A DNA stretch of 22,051 nucleotides from a virus (IMGVR_UViG_3300044705_000040:1-22051); one strand, 5' to 3'; shown: positions 1-4,881, numbered from the stretch's first letter. The notes: a model not told the origin generated them from the letters alone. Translations and numbers: made by a program.

Positions 1-278
1 TCGCCCTTCGCCGCTTGAATTGCGTTGTAGATCCGGACCAGAGTCCAGTCCGGCACATCGTTCAGGTCTTCCTCGGTGAGTACGACCCGAACCATTGCGA
101 TCGTCATGGTACGAGCACGATCGAAAGTCGCTTGATCGCTGAACCGCAGAAGCTGGAATGTCGCGTTGTTCGGCGTCTTGCTGAAGAACAGGACATTACA
201 GGGAAACGGCGGCCGCTGATGATTCACTGAACCGCGAAGGCGACTTTGCGCCTCGCTGCGCTGCTGTGCGTTTGGCAT
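1..278 (-). CDS. Unknown phage protein, C-terminus beyond window
   Basis: This reading frame starts at an ATG at 278 and stays open to the left edge of the window, so only 92 residues are visible. The start is supported by a purine-rich AAGAGA site a few bases upstream. The visible part begins MPNAQQRSEAQSRL, then has a Pro/Phe-containing stretch and a mixed alpha/beta-looking segment (FQLLRFSDQATFDRART, VRVVLTEEDLNDVPDWTLVR). I do not recognise the family. It is the last visible gene of the leftward block, separated from the upstream Xre-type gene by a 209-base gap that contains a dyad and a structured element, so its expression may be controlled separately. The sensible amino-acid composition and the ribosome site make it more likely real than the competing frames over the same bases. 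Confidence 0.65.
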   Translation of the reverse strand, partial: MPNAQQRSEAQSRLRGSVNHQRPPFPCNVLFFSKTPNNATFQLLRFSDQATFDRARTMTIAMVRVVLTEEDLNDVPDWTLVRIYNAIQAAKG

Positions 279-320
279 TGATCTCTTGGCGGAGAGTTTG
301 TGGTGGCGAACCTTTTGTGT

Positions 321-396
321 TGGCGTGGCCCACTGGCGTATGAGTGGTGCTTCCTTCCAGCCAGACAGCTCGCACCCTTCGGTTTGAGCCACGCCA
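321..396. other. Possible structured RNA (three-way junction fold)
   Basis: A 7-8 bp stem TGGCGTGG/CCACGCCA closes a 76-base element (321-328 with 389-396). Inside it CTGGC (333-337) pairs with GCCAG (360-364), and GCTC (368-371) pairs with GAGC (386-389), with a further ACC/GGT pairing inside the last arm. The length and closing stem recall a tRNA, but there is no proper T-loop or third arm, so it is not called a tRNA. It could be an untranslated leader structure for the gene at 1-278, a small RNA, or chance. Confidence 0.3.
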
Positions 397-410
397 TACC
401 ATCTACAGAC

Positions 411-475
411 CAAAGGTCACTAATCGGTATAACCCCGTCAAGGGTCAATTTTACCGATACGAGTAGTGACCTTTG
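411..475. promoter_or_regulatory. Long dyad next to the Xre gene, candidate operator
   Basis: CAAAGGTCACTA (411-422) is the perfect 12-base inverse of TAGTGACCTTTG (464-475). Inside it ATCGGTA (423-429) pairs with TACCGAT (452-458), leaving a 5-base bulge on one side. The loop holds two TTGAC copies on the minus strand. There is no T-run after either arm, so an intrinsic terminator is unlikely. The dyad begins 12 bases past the stop of the helix-turn-helix gene, which makes an operator for that protein or a leader structure for the next gene plausible. Confidence 0.5.
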
Positions 476-487
476 ATCTTGTGCGCG

Positions 488-787
488 TTACGCGCTCTGG
501 TAGATGATCGAGGGGGCTGCGGCGTTGCCGAGGATCTGGACCTTAATCACACTGTCCAGCATAGCACGCATGCGGAGAAGACGCTCGAGGCTGAAGCCGC
601 GCAGCTTGCCGGTCACCACGAGGCTGATCTGGGAGGGAGCTTCGCCGGTGATGTACCCGGCTTCTGTCTGCGTCAGCTGCCGGCGGTCGAGCTCTTTCGC
701 GAAATCCTTCGCCACAGACTTGCGAAGATTGTCGAGCTGAACAGCGATGGCCTTGCGGCGCGCGGCGAGCTTGGCACGATGGGACAT
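488..787 (-). CDS. Xre/HigA-like helix-turn-helix DNA-binding protein
   Basis: A 99-residue protein starting at ATG 787, preceded by the ribosome site GGAAGGT. A basic N-terminal helix (residues 1-33) is followed by a helix-turn-helix at about residues 37-80: LTQTEAGYITGEAPSQIS, then GKLRGFSLERLLRM. This pattern (LTQxEaa...QxxISxlxxGklxxFSLxrLlrm...) is typical of the HTH_37/Xre group, which includes HigA-type antitoxins and phage regulators. It probably binds DNA as a dimer and represses transcription. No HigB-like toxin is seen beside it. An in-frame TAA lies directly upstream of the start, so the frame cannot be extended. Its first 115 bases overlap the end of the upstream gene in another frame. 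A dyad that may be its target lies just downstream. Confidence 0.85.
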   Translation of the reverse strand: MSHRAKLAARRKAIAVQLDNLRKSVAKDFAKELDRRQLTQTEAGYITGEAPSQISLVVTGKLRGFSLERLLRMRAMLDSVIKVQILGNAAAPSIIYQSA

Positions 788-1020
788 GAGTTACCTTCCT
801 GAGTGAGTTGATCGGGTGTGCTCTCGATCCCGGATTCGCGCCCGATCACGCGCCGGGTCGTAAGGTCTGGGCGATCGGCAGGTTCGATGTCAGCCGGGTA
901 GCCCGTAGCGGCTTCGATGTACTTGGCAACGCCGTAAGCGTTCGCCTCCGGGATGGGATTCGTCCTTCCCCACACCACCCCGGACGGTGTGTCCTGGCGG
1001 AACGTGATGCGGTAATTCAT
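673..1020 (-). CDS. Unknown phage protein overlapping the Xre gene
   Basis: A 115-residue frame starting at ATG 1020 in an ATGA overlap with the stop of the preceding gene, which indicates coupled translation. The first 80 or so residues (MNYRITFRQDTPSGVVWG..., NAYGVAKYIEAATGYPADIEPAD) read like a small folded protein. The last 38 residues (rich in Ser, Arg and Pro) lie entirely over the start of the Xre gene and look like an out-of-frame reading of it. The family is not recognised. The long overlap is unusual in a block where most overlaps are 1-10 bases. Either the tail is genuinely double-coding, or an original stop was lost and the protein ran on. Confidence 0.65.
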   Translation of the reverse strand: MNYRITFRQDTPSGVVWGRTNPIPEANAYGVAKYIEAATGYPADIEPADRPDLTTRRVIGRESGIESTPDQLTQEGNSCPIVPSSPRAARPSLFSSTIFASLWRRISRKSSTAGS

Positions 1021-1256
1021 GAGCGAATCAGTGAGACTTCGACCTGAAAGGTCGAACTATCTTCGACCTCTGCCGCAGGGATGTTTTCCTGGACAGAAAT
1101 GGCCTCCGACGCACGACTGCGACCATCTTCTTCGGAGAGGCGACCGGCGAAGACGAAAACCTGATCGGCTTGACCGAATGCCGTTGCTCCTCGCCAGACG
1201 TTGACAGTCGTGACGCCGTTGGCACATTGCTGGCACTTCACGCGGTGGGCTTTCAC
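1017..1256 (-). CDS. Unknown small phage protein with a CxxC pair
   Basis: A 79-residue protein whose GTG start at 1256 overlaps the stop of the upstream gene as GTGA. The N-terminus carries a single C-x2-C pair (VKCQQCANGV, residues about 7-14) followed by a strand-rich middle (TTVNVWRGATAFGQADQVFVFAG) and an acidic C-terminal part. One CxxC pair alone would not make a complete zinc site unless the protein dimerises. The family is not recognised. It sits in the tightly coupled leftward operon. Confidence 0.7.
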   Translation of the reverse strand: MKAHRVKCQQCANGVTTVNVWRGATAFGQADQVFVFAGRLSEEDGRSRASEAISVQENIPAAEVEDSSTFQVEVSLIRS

Positions 1257-1441
1257 GTCTTTTCCTCCGGCGGAAAGAGCTTCGCTTCCGCCGCGTTGTA
1301 GAGAGCGTCAGCCCGTTCTACGTACTTTTCGACTGGTGCGCTCTTGACTGTGTTCGGGTTGGCCCTGTCCCCCGCGTCGAGGATAGCGGCGATGATGGCA
1401 ACCGTGATGACGCGGAATAAGCCGTGGTCTTCGATGTTCAA
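1253..1441 (-). CDS. Unknown 62-residue phage protein, TTG start
   Basis: The likely start is TTG at 1441, overlapping the preceding stop as TTGA and preceded by a clear AGGAGA ribosome site 8 bases away inside the end of the upstream gene. A longer frame reaches to 1501 but would need a long overlap. The protein (NIEDHGLFRVITVAIIAAILDAGDRANPN...) has a hydrophobic first helix and a second helix rich in Ala/Glu/Lys with the ending PPEEKT. The hydrophobic part is short and interrupted, so a soluble helical protein is more likely than a membrane one. The family is not recognised. Confidence 0.7.
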   Translation of the reverse strand: MNIEDHGLFRVITVAIIAAILDAGDRANPNTVKSAPVEKYVERADALYNAAEAKLFPPEEKT

Positions 1442-1617
1442 AAGAGCTTCTCCTGTTTGGGTAGAACCTCGGGGAGCCGGTCTTCTTCGACCTTCTCCCA
1501 CTCCTGATCGCTGTCGAGCGACGGGATGTGATTCTGGCTGCGTGCTGTCAGCCAGAGGTCAAACGCCTTGGCGTCTTCGTCATTGTCGACGTAGACGGCC
1601 TTCCACATGCGCGGCAT
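1438..1617 (-). CDS. Unknown 59-residue phage protein
   Basis: The start is ATG 1617, which shares two bases with the stop of the upstream gene (TAATG). An alternative GTG start 9 bases upstream is less likely. The sequence begins MPRMWKAVYVDNDEDAKAF and ends PEVLPKQEKLF, with many acidic residues and a Trp/Tyr-containing N-terminus. No known domain is recognised. Its last bases carry the ribosome site of the following TTG-started gene, so the two are probably translationally coupled. Confidence 0.75.
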   Translation of the reverse strand: MPRMWKAVYVDNDEDAKAFDLWLTARSQNHIPSLDSDQEWEKVEEDRLPEVLPKQEKLF

Positions 1618-1913
1618 TAGTGCCACTCCGTTTCGAGAGGAAAGTCTGGGGCGAACGTTTCGGGAAGACCGATCGCGAGACTAGCGAAGAAGTTCTCGAT
1701 GTGACAGCAGTAGCCCATCTGCTCGACGCTTTTGTGTGCTTCCGCGACCTCGTCCTTCGTCATGGCAAGCGTTCTGTGCCATTTGAAGTTGACCGTGCCC
1801 CCGGTGCGGTAGACGACGCAGTACAGCTCCGGAACCATTGGTCCAACAGCGATGACGTCGTGCGGCTCCGGCACGACGAGCGTGACGTCAACGAGACGGT
1901 GCATGTTTGGCAT
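1617..1913 (-). CDS. Unknown phage protein (YRTGGTxNFxWHR type)
   Basis: About 98 residues from ATG 1913. An ATG at 1904 and a TTG at 1949 (with an AGGA further upstream) are alternative starts. The core LYCVVYRTGGTVNFKWHR followed by TKDEVAEAHKSVEQMGY resembles a small conserved protein of unknown function that I have seen in other tailed phages, where a strand with TGGTxNFxWHR precedes a helix ending in EQMGY. No catalytic motif can be named. Its start region overlaps the end of the upstream gene (stop at 1888) and its stop overlaps the next start, so it is inside a coupled operon. Confidence 0.75.
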   Translation of the reverse strand: MPNMHRLVDVTLVVPEPHDVIAVGPMVPELYCVVYRTGGTVNFKWHRTLAMTKDEVAEAHKSVEQMGYCCHIENFFASLAIGLPETFAPDFPLETEWH

Positions 1914-2091
1914 CCCGGAGCCGGCAGGCTTCACTGACAGTGTCAGCAATGCTGCGAGGATCCTGTTGATTGTCGTTAATGGCGGAGGTACACGCTGGAC
2001 AGAGCTTCACCCGCTGCACGTCGGCGAACGTGGCGCAATACTGTGTCACGGCGCCGTCGTGCTGGCAGTTGAACAAGAAGCCGCGCTTCAC
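1888..2091 (-). CDS. Small Cys/His-rich protein, putative zinc-binding
   Basis: The GTG at 2091 overlaps the upstream stop as GTGA and is the likely start (67 residues), although the frame is open to an earlier start at 2112. The N-terminal half contains C-x-H, then C and C-x2-C: FNCQHDGAVTQYC and VKLCPACTSAI. This arrangement is common in small treble-clef or zinc-ribbon proteins that bind nucleic acid or protein. The C-terminal half is charged and probably helical. The role is unknown. It lies in the leftward operon directly after the 59-residue first gene. Confidence 0.7.
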   Translation of the reverse strand: MKRGFLFNCQHDGAVTQYCATFADVQRVKLCPACTSAINDNQQDPRSIADTVSEACRLRDAKHAPSR

Positions 2092-2267
2092 TTCTGCCGA
2101 GCCTCGAGACAATCCACGAGATCCCCAACGCCACGATCGATTCGAGCGTTGAGAATCATGTAGTGGTCGCCGTTGTCACAGTCCGTTGCCTTGTTAACAG
2201 CGTCACGGATTTCCCACTGTGCCTGACGAATCTTCTCGATGGCTTCTTTGATGGAGAGTTGTGGCAT
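2088..2267 (-). CDS. Unknown 59-residue helical phage protein
   Basis: ATG 2267 is preceded at 5 bases by the ribosome site ACAAAGGTA. The protein (MPQLSIKEAIEKIRQAQWEI... NARIDRGVGDLVDCLEARQK) appears to form two or three helices with regular hydrophobic spacing, which suggests a small helical bundle or coiled coil. It is too short and too plain to assign. It is the first gene of the operon that runs leftward to the window edge. A promoter-like sequence with a 17-base spacer lies 49 bases upstream of the start. Confidence 0.75.
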   Translation of the reverse strand: MPQLSIKEAIEKIRQAQWEIRDAVNKATDCDNGDHYMILNARIDRGVGDLVDCLEARQK

Positions 2268-2315
2268 TGCCGTACCTTTGTGAGGAAGGATACTACTGCG
2301 CCCCGCGCTACATAT

Positions 2316-2344
2316 AGTATGTGGCAGGGTTCATGAAATCACAA
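2316..2344 (-). promoter_or_regulatory. Leftward sigma-70-like promoter
   Basis: On the minus strand TTGTGA (2344-2339), a 17-base spacer and CATACT (2321-2316) form a promoter-like element just upstream of the first gene of the 2267-to-left operon. The -10 box shares ATACT with two other leftward candidates. The spacing is ideal but the match is read by eye only. Confidence 0.55.
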
Positions 2345-2367
2345 GGGTAAGTTTTGTCTGGTGGTCG

Positions 2368-2658
2368 TTAGATAAGATCGGCGAACGACCCGAACGACTC
2401 GTCCAAGAGCGCCGGCACGGCTTGTGACTGTCTGGCCAGCCGCCTTCCAATTTCAAGAGCGCCGGCAAGGCTAGCAGCTCGTGCCGCCCCCGCCGGATTT
2501 TTTACAACGAGCCAAACCCGATAGGGCCCATCAATTGATGCGTGATCTATCGGGGTCCCATTGATCGGGATGTGTCGAATAGCAACACCCAAAGTGACGA
2601 GCTCACGGAGCCCGTCACTCAGGGTTTGCAGGTCAGCTTGACCTGGCCCTACTCCCAT
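2368..2658 (-). CDS. Unknown 96-residue phage protein
   Basis: The preferred start is ATG 2658, ten bases inside the end of the upstream gene, with GAGGG as ribosome site. A longer start at 2688 exists but overlaps more. The protein has an N-terminal helix (QTLSDGLRELVTLG), a central strand-rich part (VAIRHIPINGTPIDHASIDGPYRVWLVV) and a C-terminal Ala-rich helix (AGAARAASLAGALEIGRRLA), a compact alpha/beta arrangement. The family is not recognised. It is the last gene of the operon that begins at 3672. The 100 bases after it carry the promoter of the next leftward operon. Confidence 0.7.
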   Translation of the reverse strand: MGVGPGQADLQTLSDGLRELVTLGVAIRHIPINGTPIDHASIDGPYRVWLVVKNPAGAARAASLAGALEIGRRLARQSQAVPALLDESFGSFADLI

Positions 2659-2807
2659 ACCCGACCCTCGCCAATCATGGTGTACCACCGCCGAACGCCC
2701 CTGTGCCAGTCCCTACGCTGGCTAGGCATTACGTGTCGGCAGTGTGCGCACTCGTGTACGCCCGGACCGACGATTGCGCGCCACAGCGCCCCCAGTGCGC
2801 GCCACAT
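2649..2807 (-). CDS. Small Trp/Arg-rich Cys/His protein
   Basis: 52 residues from ATG 2807, which shares bases with the stop of the preceding 28-codon gene (TGATG). The sequence starts MWRALGALWRAIVGPGVHE, then contains C-x2-C flanked by His (HECAHCRHVMPSQRRDWH), and ends rich in Arg and Trp. Cys and His could bind one metal ion. The amphipathic, basic, Trp-rich composition would suit a nucleic-acid or membrane-surface role. Neither can be settled from the sequence. Coupled translation with the membrane peptide upstream suggests the two may be made in equal amounts. Confidence 0.65.
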   Translation of the reverse strand: MWRALGALWRAIVGPGVHECAHCRHVMPSQRRDWHRGVRRWYTMIGEGRVWE

Positions 2808-2893
2808 CAGTTCCACCACCATGTGAAGGCGGCATTTGCCGCCACCGTGAGGATGGCGCACAGCGCCACAAACACGCGGTCACCCTTGGTCAT
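2807..2893 (-). CDS. 28-residue single-pass membrane peptide
   Basis: A very short gene with a good ribosome site (ACAAAGGTA, 7 bases before ATG 2893). The peptide starts MTKGDR, has one hydrophobic segment of about 18 residues (VFVALCAILTVAANAAFT) and ends in WWWN. Charges at the N-terminus followed by a hydrophobic helix suggest insertion in the inner membrane. The gene overlaps the upstream stop as ATGA and the downstream start as TGATG, so both its borders are coupled, which argues that it is real. Function unknown. Phage membrane peptides of this size often act on host membrane proteins, but that is general knowledge, not evidence here. Confidence 0.7.
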   Translation of the reverse strand: MTKGDRVFVALCAILTVAANAAFTWWWN

Positions 2894-3054
2894 TTTGCCC
2901 TACCTTTGTATGCCGTGCGCTTCCGCGGCACGGTCAGTTTGGCCCAGAGAGAGTGCCACCGCAGACGTCCGCTGGGCACGGCGCCGGCTTTGTCCAGTCT
3001 GGTAAGCATGTCCACAACAAGCTCCACGCCGGAAGGTGCTGTTACTGTTGTCAT
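2890..3054 (-). CDS. Unknown 54-residue basic phage protein
   Basis: ATG 3054 has the ribosome site GGAGGGG 7-8 bases upstream. The protein starts MTTVTAPSGVELVVDMLTRL and becomes basic and Trp-containing (SGRLRWHSLWAKL, VPRKRTAYKGRAK). The last codons also carry the ribosome site of the following membrane-peptide gene. No family is recognised. A gap of 132 bases with short GTGGGAA-type repeats separates it from the winged-helix gene upstream. Confidence 0.7.
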   Translation of the reverse strand: MTTVTAPSGVELVVDMLTRLDKAGAVPSGRLRWHSLWAKLTVPRKRTAYKGRAK

Positions 3055-3071
3055 GTTGGGCCCCTCCAATA

Positions 3072-3108
3072 TGTGGGAAGTGTGTGGAAATGTGGGAAAC
3101 TCTGGAAA
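3072..3108. repeat. Four short TGTGGGAA-type direct repeats
   Basis: TGTGGGAA (3072), TGTGGAAA (3083), TGTGGGAAA (3091) and TCTGGAAA (3101) lie in tandem with spacings of 11, 8 and 10 bases in the gap between the genes at 2890-3054 and 3187-3672. Spacing near one helical turn would fit a protein-binding array. A short GGGGT-TCG-ACCCC hairpin follows at about 3116-3128. No gene is seen in the 132-base gap. Confidence 0.35.
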
Positions 3109-3186
3109 CCTGCTTGGGGTTCGACCCCCTGCCGCTCCGGGGTGGTTGCAGCCAGTTGGCTACCCCACCCCGGACGGCGCAGGTGC

Positions 3187-3672
3187 TTACTTCTGCTTCT
3201 TGCCACCCTTCTTGGCCGGGGCAGCCGGTGCCGGGGCCTGTTCCGCCACCGTGGCGGCTGCCACGAGAGTAGCCTTGTCCGGCGCCCCTTCACTGGACTC
3301 GGGGGCGAACTGCACCGTGCGCTCGTACCCGTACACCAGCCCGTCACGGTTCGGCTGCTTGCGGCTGACGATCTTACCGTTCTTCTTCTGCAACCGGCTG
3401 AGCTGGATGCCGACGGTCGTCGTCATACCGATGGGGTCCCGATCCGGGAATTTGGCGGTGAGCTCGGCGACGACCTCCTTCTTGGTCACACCTGCCGGAC
3501 GAAGCAGGGCTTGGTGCAACGTGCCGATCACCCCGTTTTCCCGCTTTGCCTGATTGGCAGCCTTCTTTGCCGCCTTGGCGGCTTCGCGCTGTTCCCGCTT
3601 CGCCTTGAGTTCGGCGGCGCGGAGTTCGGCCTTGGTCTGGGTGGGCTGGGTGCTGGTGGTTTCGCTGGTCAT
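3187..3672 (-). CDS. Basic winged-helix-like DNA-binding protein
   Basis: 161 residues from ATG 3672, with AGGAG as ribosome site. There are three parts. Residues 1-45 are a Lys/Arg/Ala/Glu-rich helix (AELRAAELKAKREQREAAKAAKKAANQAKRE, given here in outline only). Residues about 47-118 look like a winged helix: GVIGTLHQALLRPAGVTKKE as first helices, a recognition helix around TTTVGIQLSRLQKKNG, and a wing KIVSRKQPNRDGLVYGYER. The C-terminal 35 residues are rich in Ala, Pro and Lys and end PAPAAPAKKGGKKQK. This layout resembles nucleoid or linker-histone-like proteins, so DNA binding is likely. Target and role are unknown. A promoter-like element lies 68 bases upstream, making this the first gene of an operon running to 2368. 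Confidence 0.8.
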   Translation of the reverse strand: MTSETTSTQPTQTKAELRAAELKAKREQREAAKAAKKAANQAKRENGVIGTLHQALLRPAGVTKKEVVAELTAKFPDRDPIGMTTTVGIQLSRLQKKNGKIVSRKQPNRDGLVYGYERTVQFAPESSEGAPDKATLVAAATVAEQAPAPAAPAKKGGKKQK

Positions 3673-3739
3673 GGTCTGGCTCCTGTTTGGGGTTGTGCTA
3701 CCTTTGTGGGTTGGTGCCGTGCTGCGTTGCTATGCCCTA

Positions 3740-3768
3740 AGTATCGGGCAGTTGGTGGGTCTTGGCCA
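3740..3768 (-). promoter_or_regulatory. Leftward promoter candidate before winged-helix gene
   Basis: On the minus strand TGGCCA (3768-3763), a 17-base spacer and GATACT (3745-3740) precede the gene starting at 3672. The -35 match is moderate. The -10 matches the other leftward candidates. The same gap has two small dyads, TGCCC/GGGCA (3733-3737 with 3746-3750) around the -10 box and GGCCA/TGGCC (3764-3768 with 3776-3780) over the -35 box, which could be operator or weak terminator arms. Confidence 0.45.
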
Positions 3769-3784
3769 GTGGTTTTGGCCGAGT

Positions 3785-3949
3785 TTACGATTCCCGAACA
3801 TTTGACTCTGGCTGTCTCACTGGGCGGACAGTGTAGCGGTAGGCGCCGTAGGCCAAGTCCAGTTTGTCCGCGCGGGTACGGGCACGGCGCCGGTTGGTGT
3901 ACGTGCCCCCTACCCGTAGCCCTGTCTGGTTGTCGATGATCTCGTACAT
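3785..3949 (-). CDS. Unknown small basic phage protein (RADKLDxxYGAYRY type)
   Basis: The likely start is ATG 3949, two bases after the stop of the preceding gene, giving 54 residues. A longer frame to 4027 would overlap that gene fully in another frame and is rejected. The sequence MYEIIDNQTGLRVGGTYTNRRRARTRADKLDLAYGAYRY resembles a family of tiny phage proteins with two strands, a basic helix containing RADKLD and a final YGAYRY strand. Function unknown in those phages as far as I know. It is the second gene of a two-gene leftward unit. Confidence 0.8.
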   Translation of the reverse strand: MYEIIDNQTGLRVGGTYTNRRRARTRADKLDLAYGAYRYTVRPVRQPESNVRES

Positions 3950-3951
3950 GG

Positions 3952-4089
3952 TTACTTGCTGTCCTGCTTTGAGGACAGGTCGGCAACGAGCTCGTTGTAC
4001 GCGCTTGGCATGTTGCGGGTCCAGCATGTGCCCATGTAGTGTAGCACCTGCTCGAAGGTTGCGGAGGTTGTGCTGATGGTCGTTGCCAT
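3952..4089 (-). CDS. Unknown 45-residue phage protein
   Basis: ATG 4089 is preceded by GAGGATAG as ribosome site. The short protein (MATTISTTSATFEQVLHYMG, ending LVADLSSKQDSK) has one clear helical middle part and no known motif. It is the first gene after a well-formed leftward promoter at 4147-4175 and is followed after two bases by the 54-residue gene. A longer frame up to 4275 reads mostly through untranslated sequence and lacks a ribosome site. Confidence 0.7.
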   Translation of the reverse strand: MATTISTTSATFEQVLHYMGTCWTRNMPSAYNELVADLSSKQDSK

Positions 4090-4146
4090 GTGACTATCCT
4101 CGTTGGGTTGGGGCTGGTGGTGTGTGCGCCCCGGTTGGTACGTACA

Positions 4147-4175
4147 AGTATCGTATGACATGGGAGAAAACTCAA
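4147..4175 (-). promoter_or_regulatory. Leftward sigma-70-like promoter
   Basis: On the minus strand TTGAGT (4175-4170), a 17-base spacer and GATACT (4152-4147) form the best leftward promoter candidate. It lies 58 bases upstream of the first leftward gene (start 4089). Together with the candidates at 3740-3768 and 2316-2344 it gives a common form TxGxxx-N17-xATACT. Confidence 0.6.
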
Positions 4176-4405
4176 GTGAATTGTGGCAGTGGCTTTGTAA
4201 CAGTTGATTGTAACAATGTGACGTGAATGTGGCGGGCTGGTCTGGTGTTTGGGGGTGCGGGGCTGACCGACCCACGACCTCGCACCTCGTTTGTGCCCAG
4301 CACCATCCTTAACAACTCGAGGATGTTTGCCCATCAAAGCACACGTGATCTATGTGGTTCAATCTCTAACCACCGGCCTCGCGCCGTCGCCGATCGACAC
4401 GGAGC

Positions 4406-4480
4406 CTTGAGCGGCCGGCAGAGGTGACCGGCCTCAAGAGGGGACGTCAGGGGGTGGAGGGGAAATAGGCCGGTCAACCT
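4406..4480. repeat. Overlapping inverted repeats, mutually exclusive hairpins
   Basis: The central segment GACCGGCCTCAA (4426-4437) can pair in two ways. To its left, TTGAGCGGCCGG (about 4407-4418) matches it over 10 bp with a 2-base bulge. To its right, AGGCCGGTCAACCT (4467-4480) matches AGGTGACCGGCCT (4422-4434) over 9+4 bp with a 1-base bulge. The two hairpins cannot form at the same time. The GGCCGG-type core therefore occurs three times in 75 bases, either as RNA switch arms or as protein-binding sites. Confidence 0.5.
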
Positions 4481-4733
4481 GACCCCCGGCGGGAGCCCCC
4501 CTAAAATATGAAGCAAATTTTCGGACGATGCGACCTCATCTATTCGGTCTTGAGCCACGGTAATGGTTGTCACCGCGCTGTCCGGTATAATAAGGCAATG
4601 AGGGACCCTCAACCTTCCGGACACCCGATTCAGTGCTTGGTGCGCCCTAGGTGTCCACCCCGGACCCTCCCTCCCTCGGCCTTTTCCCTCGGCAACCCCT
4701 TCTGCACGCGTTTCCCGTCCCTAAACGGTCTTT

Positions 4734-4881
4734 ATTACCCGATTAGGTCCCTATTACCTCTATCACAACACCTAATACCTCGCCTAACCCATTACCCTAT
4801 ATATGTTTATCCTATACGTATTATTAGAAGATTACCTCTGCACAAGGTTTTGAAAAAAAAAAAATTTACCACTACAATACC
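4734..4881. repeat. ATTACC/AATACC repeat array in AT-rich DNA
   Basis: ATTACC occurs at 4734, 4753, 4791 and 4831, with AATACC at 4774 and 4876. The first four sites, counting AATACC at 4774, are spaced 19, 21 and 17 bases, close to two helical turns, and all are in the same orientation. CGATTAGGT occurs at 4740-4748 and again at 4938-4946, with its inverse at 4969-4977. The arrangement resembles iterons of an origin or terminase-binding sites of a packaging region. The sequence cannot decide between them. Confidence 0.45.

Noticed and set aside
321-396. tRNA gene
   Set aside because: The closing stem and length fit, but there is no T-loop of the TTCRA type, no standard anticodon arm (the loop would be 22 bases) and no third internal arm.
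196-448. Small minus-strand frames of 68 and 74 codons in the gap after the Xre gene
   Set aside because: No ribosome site, unlikely amino-acid composition, and overlap with both the structured element and the start of the better-supported gene at 278.
3113-3145. tRNA T-arm-like sequence GGGGTTCGACCCC
   Set aside because: The matching 5' acceptor strand GGAGCGG is absent at the required distance on the plus strand, and the minus strand has no TTC loop. It is just a small hairpin.
2744-3939. Plus-strand frames of 269 and 328 codons
   Set aside because: They run antisense through several well-supported minus-strand genes with ribosome sites. Their products are Cys/Arg/Pro-rich, as typical of shadow frames in GC-rich DNA.
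4567-4591. Promoter TTGTCA / TATAAT
   Set aside because: Both boxes are good but only 13 bases apart, too short for a normal sigma-70 promoter. Kept only as a remark on the intergenic region.
4334-4624. Minus-strand 96-codon frame
   Set aside because: Non-ATG start without ribosome site, no promoter, and it covers the inverted repeats. The composition is not protein-like.
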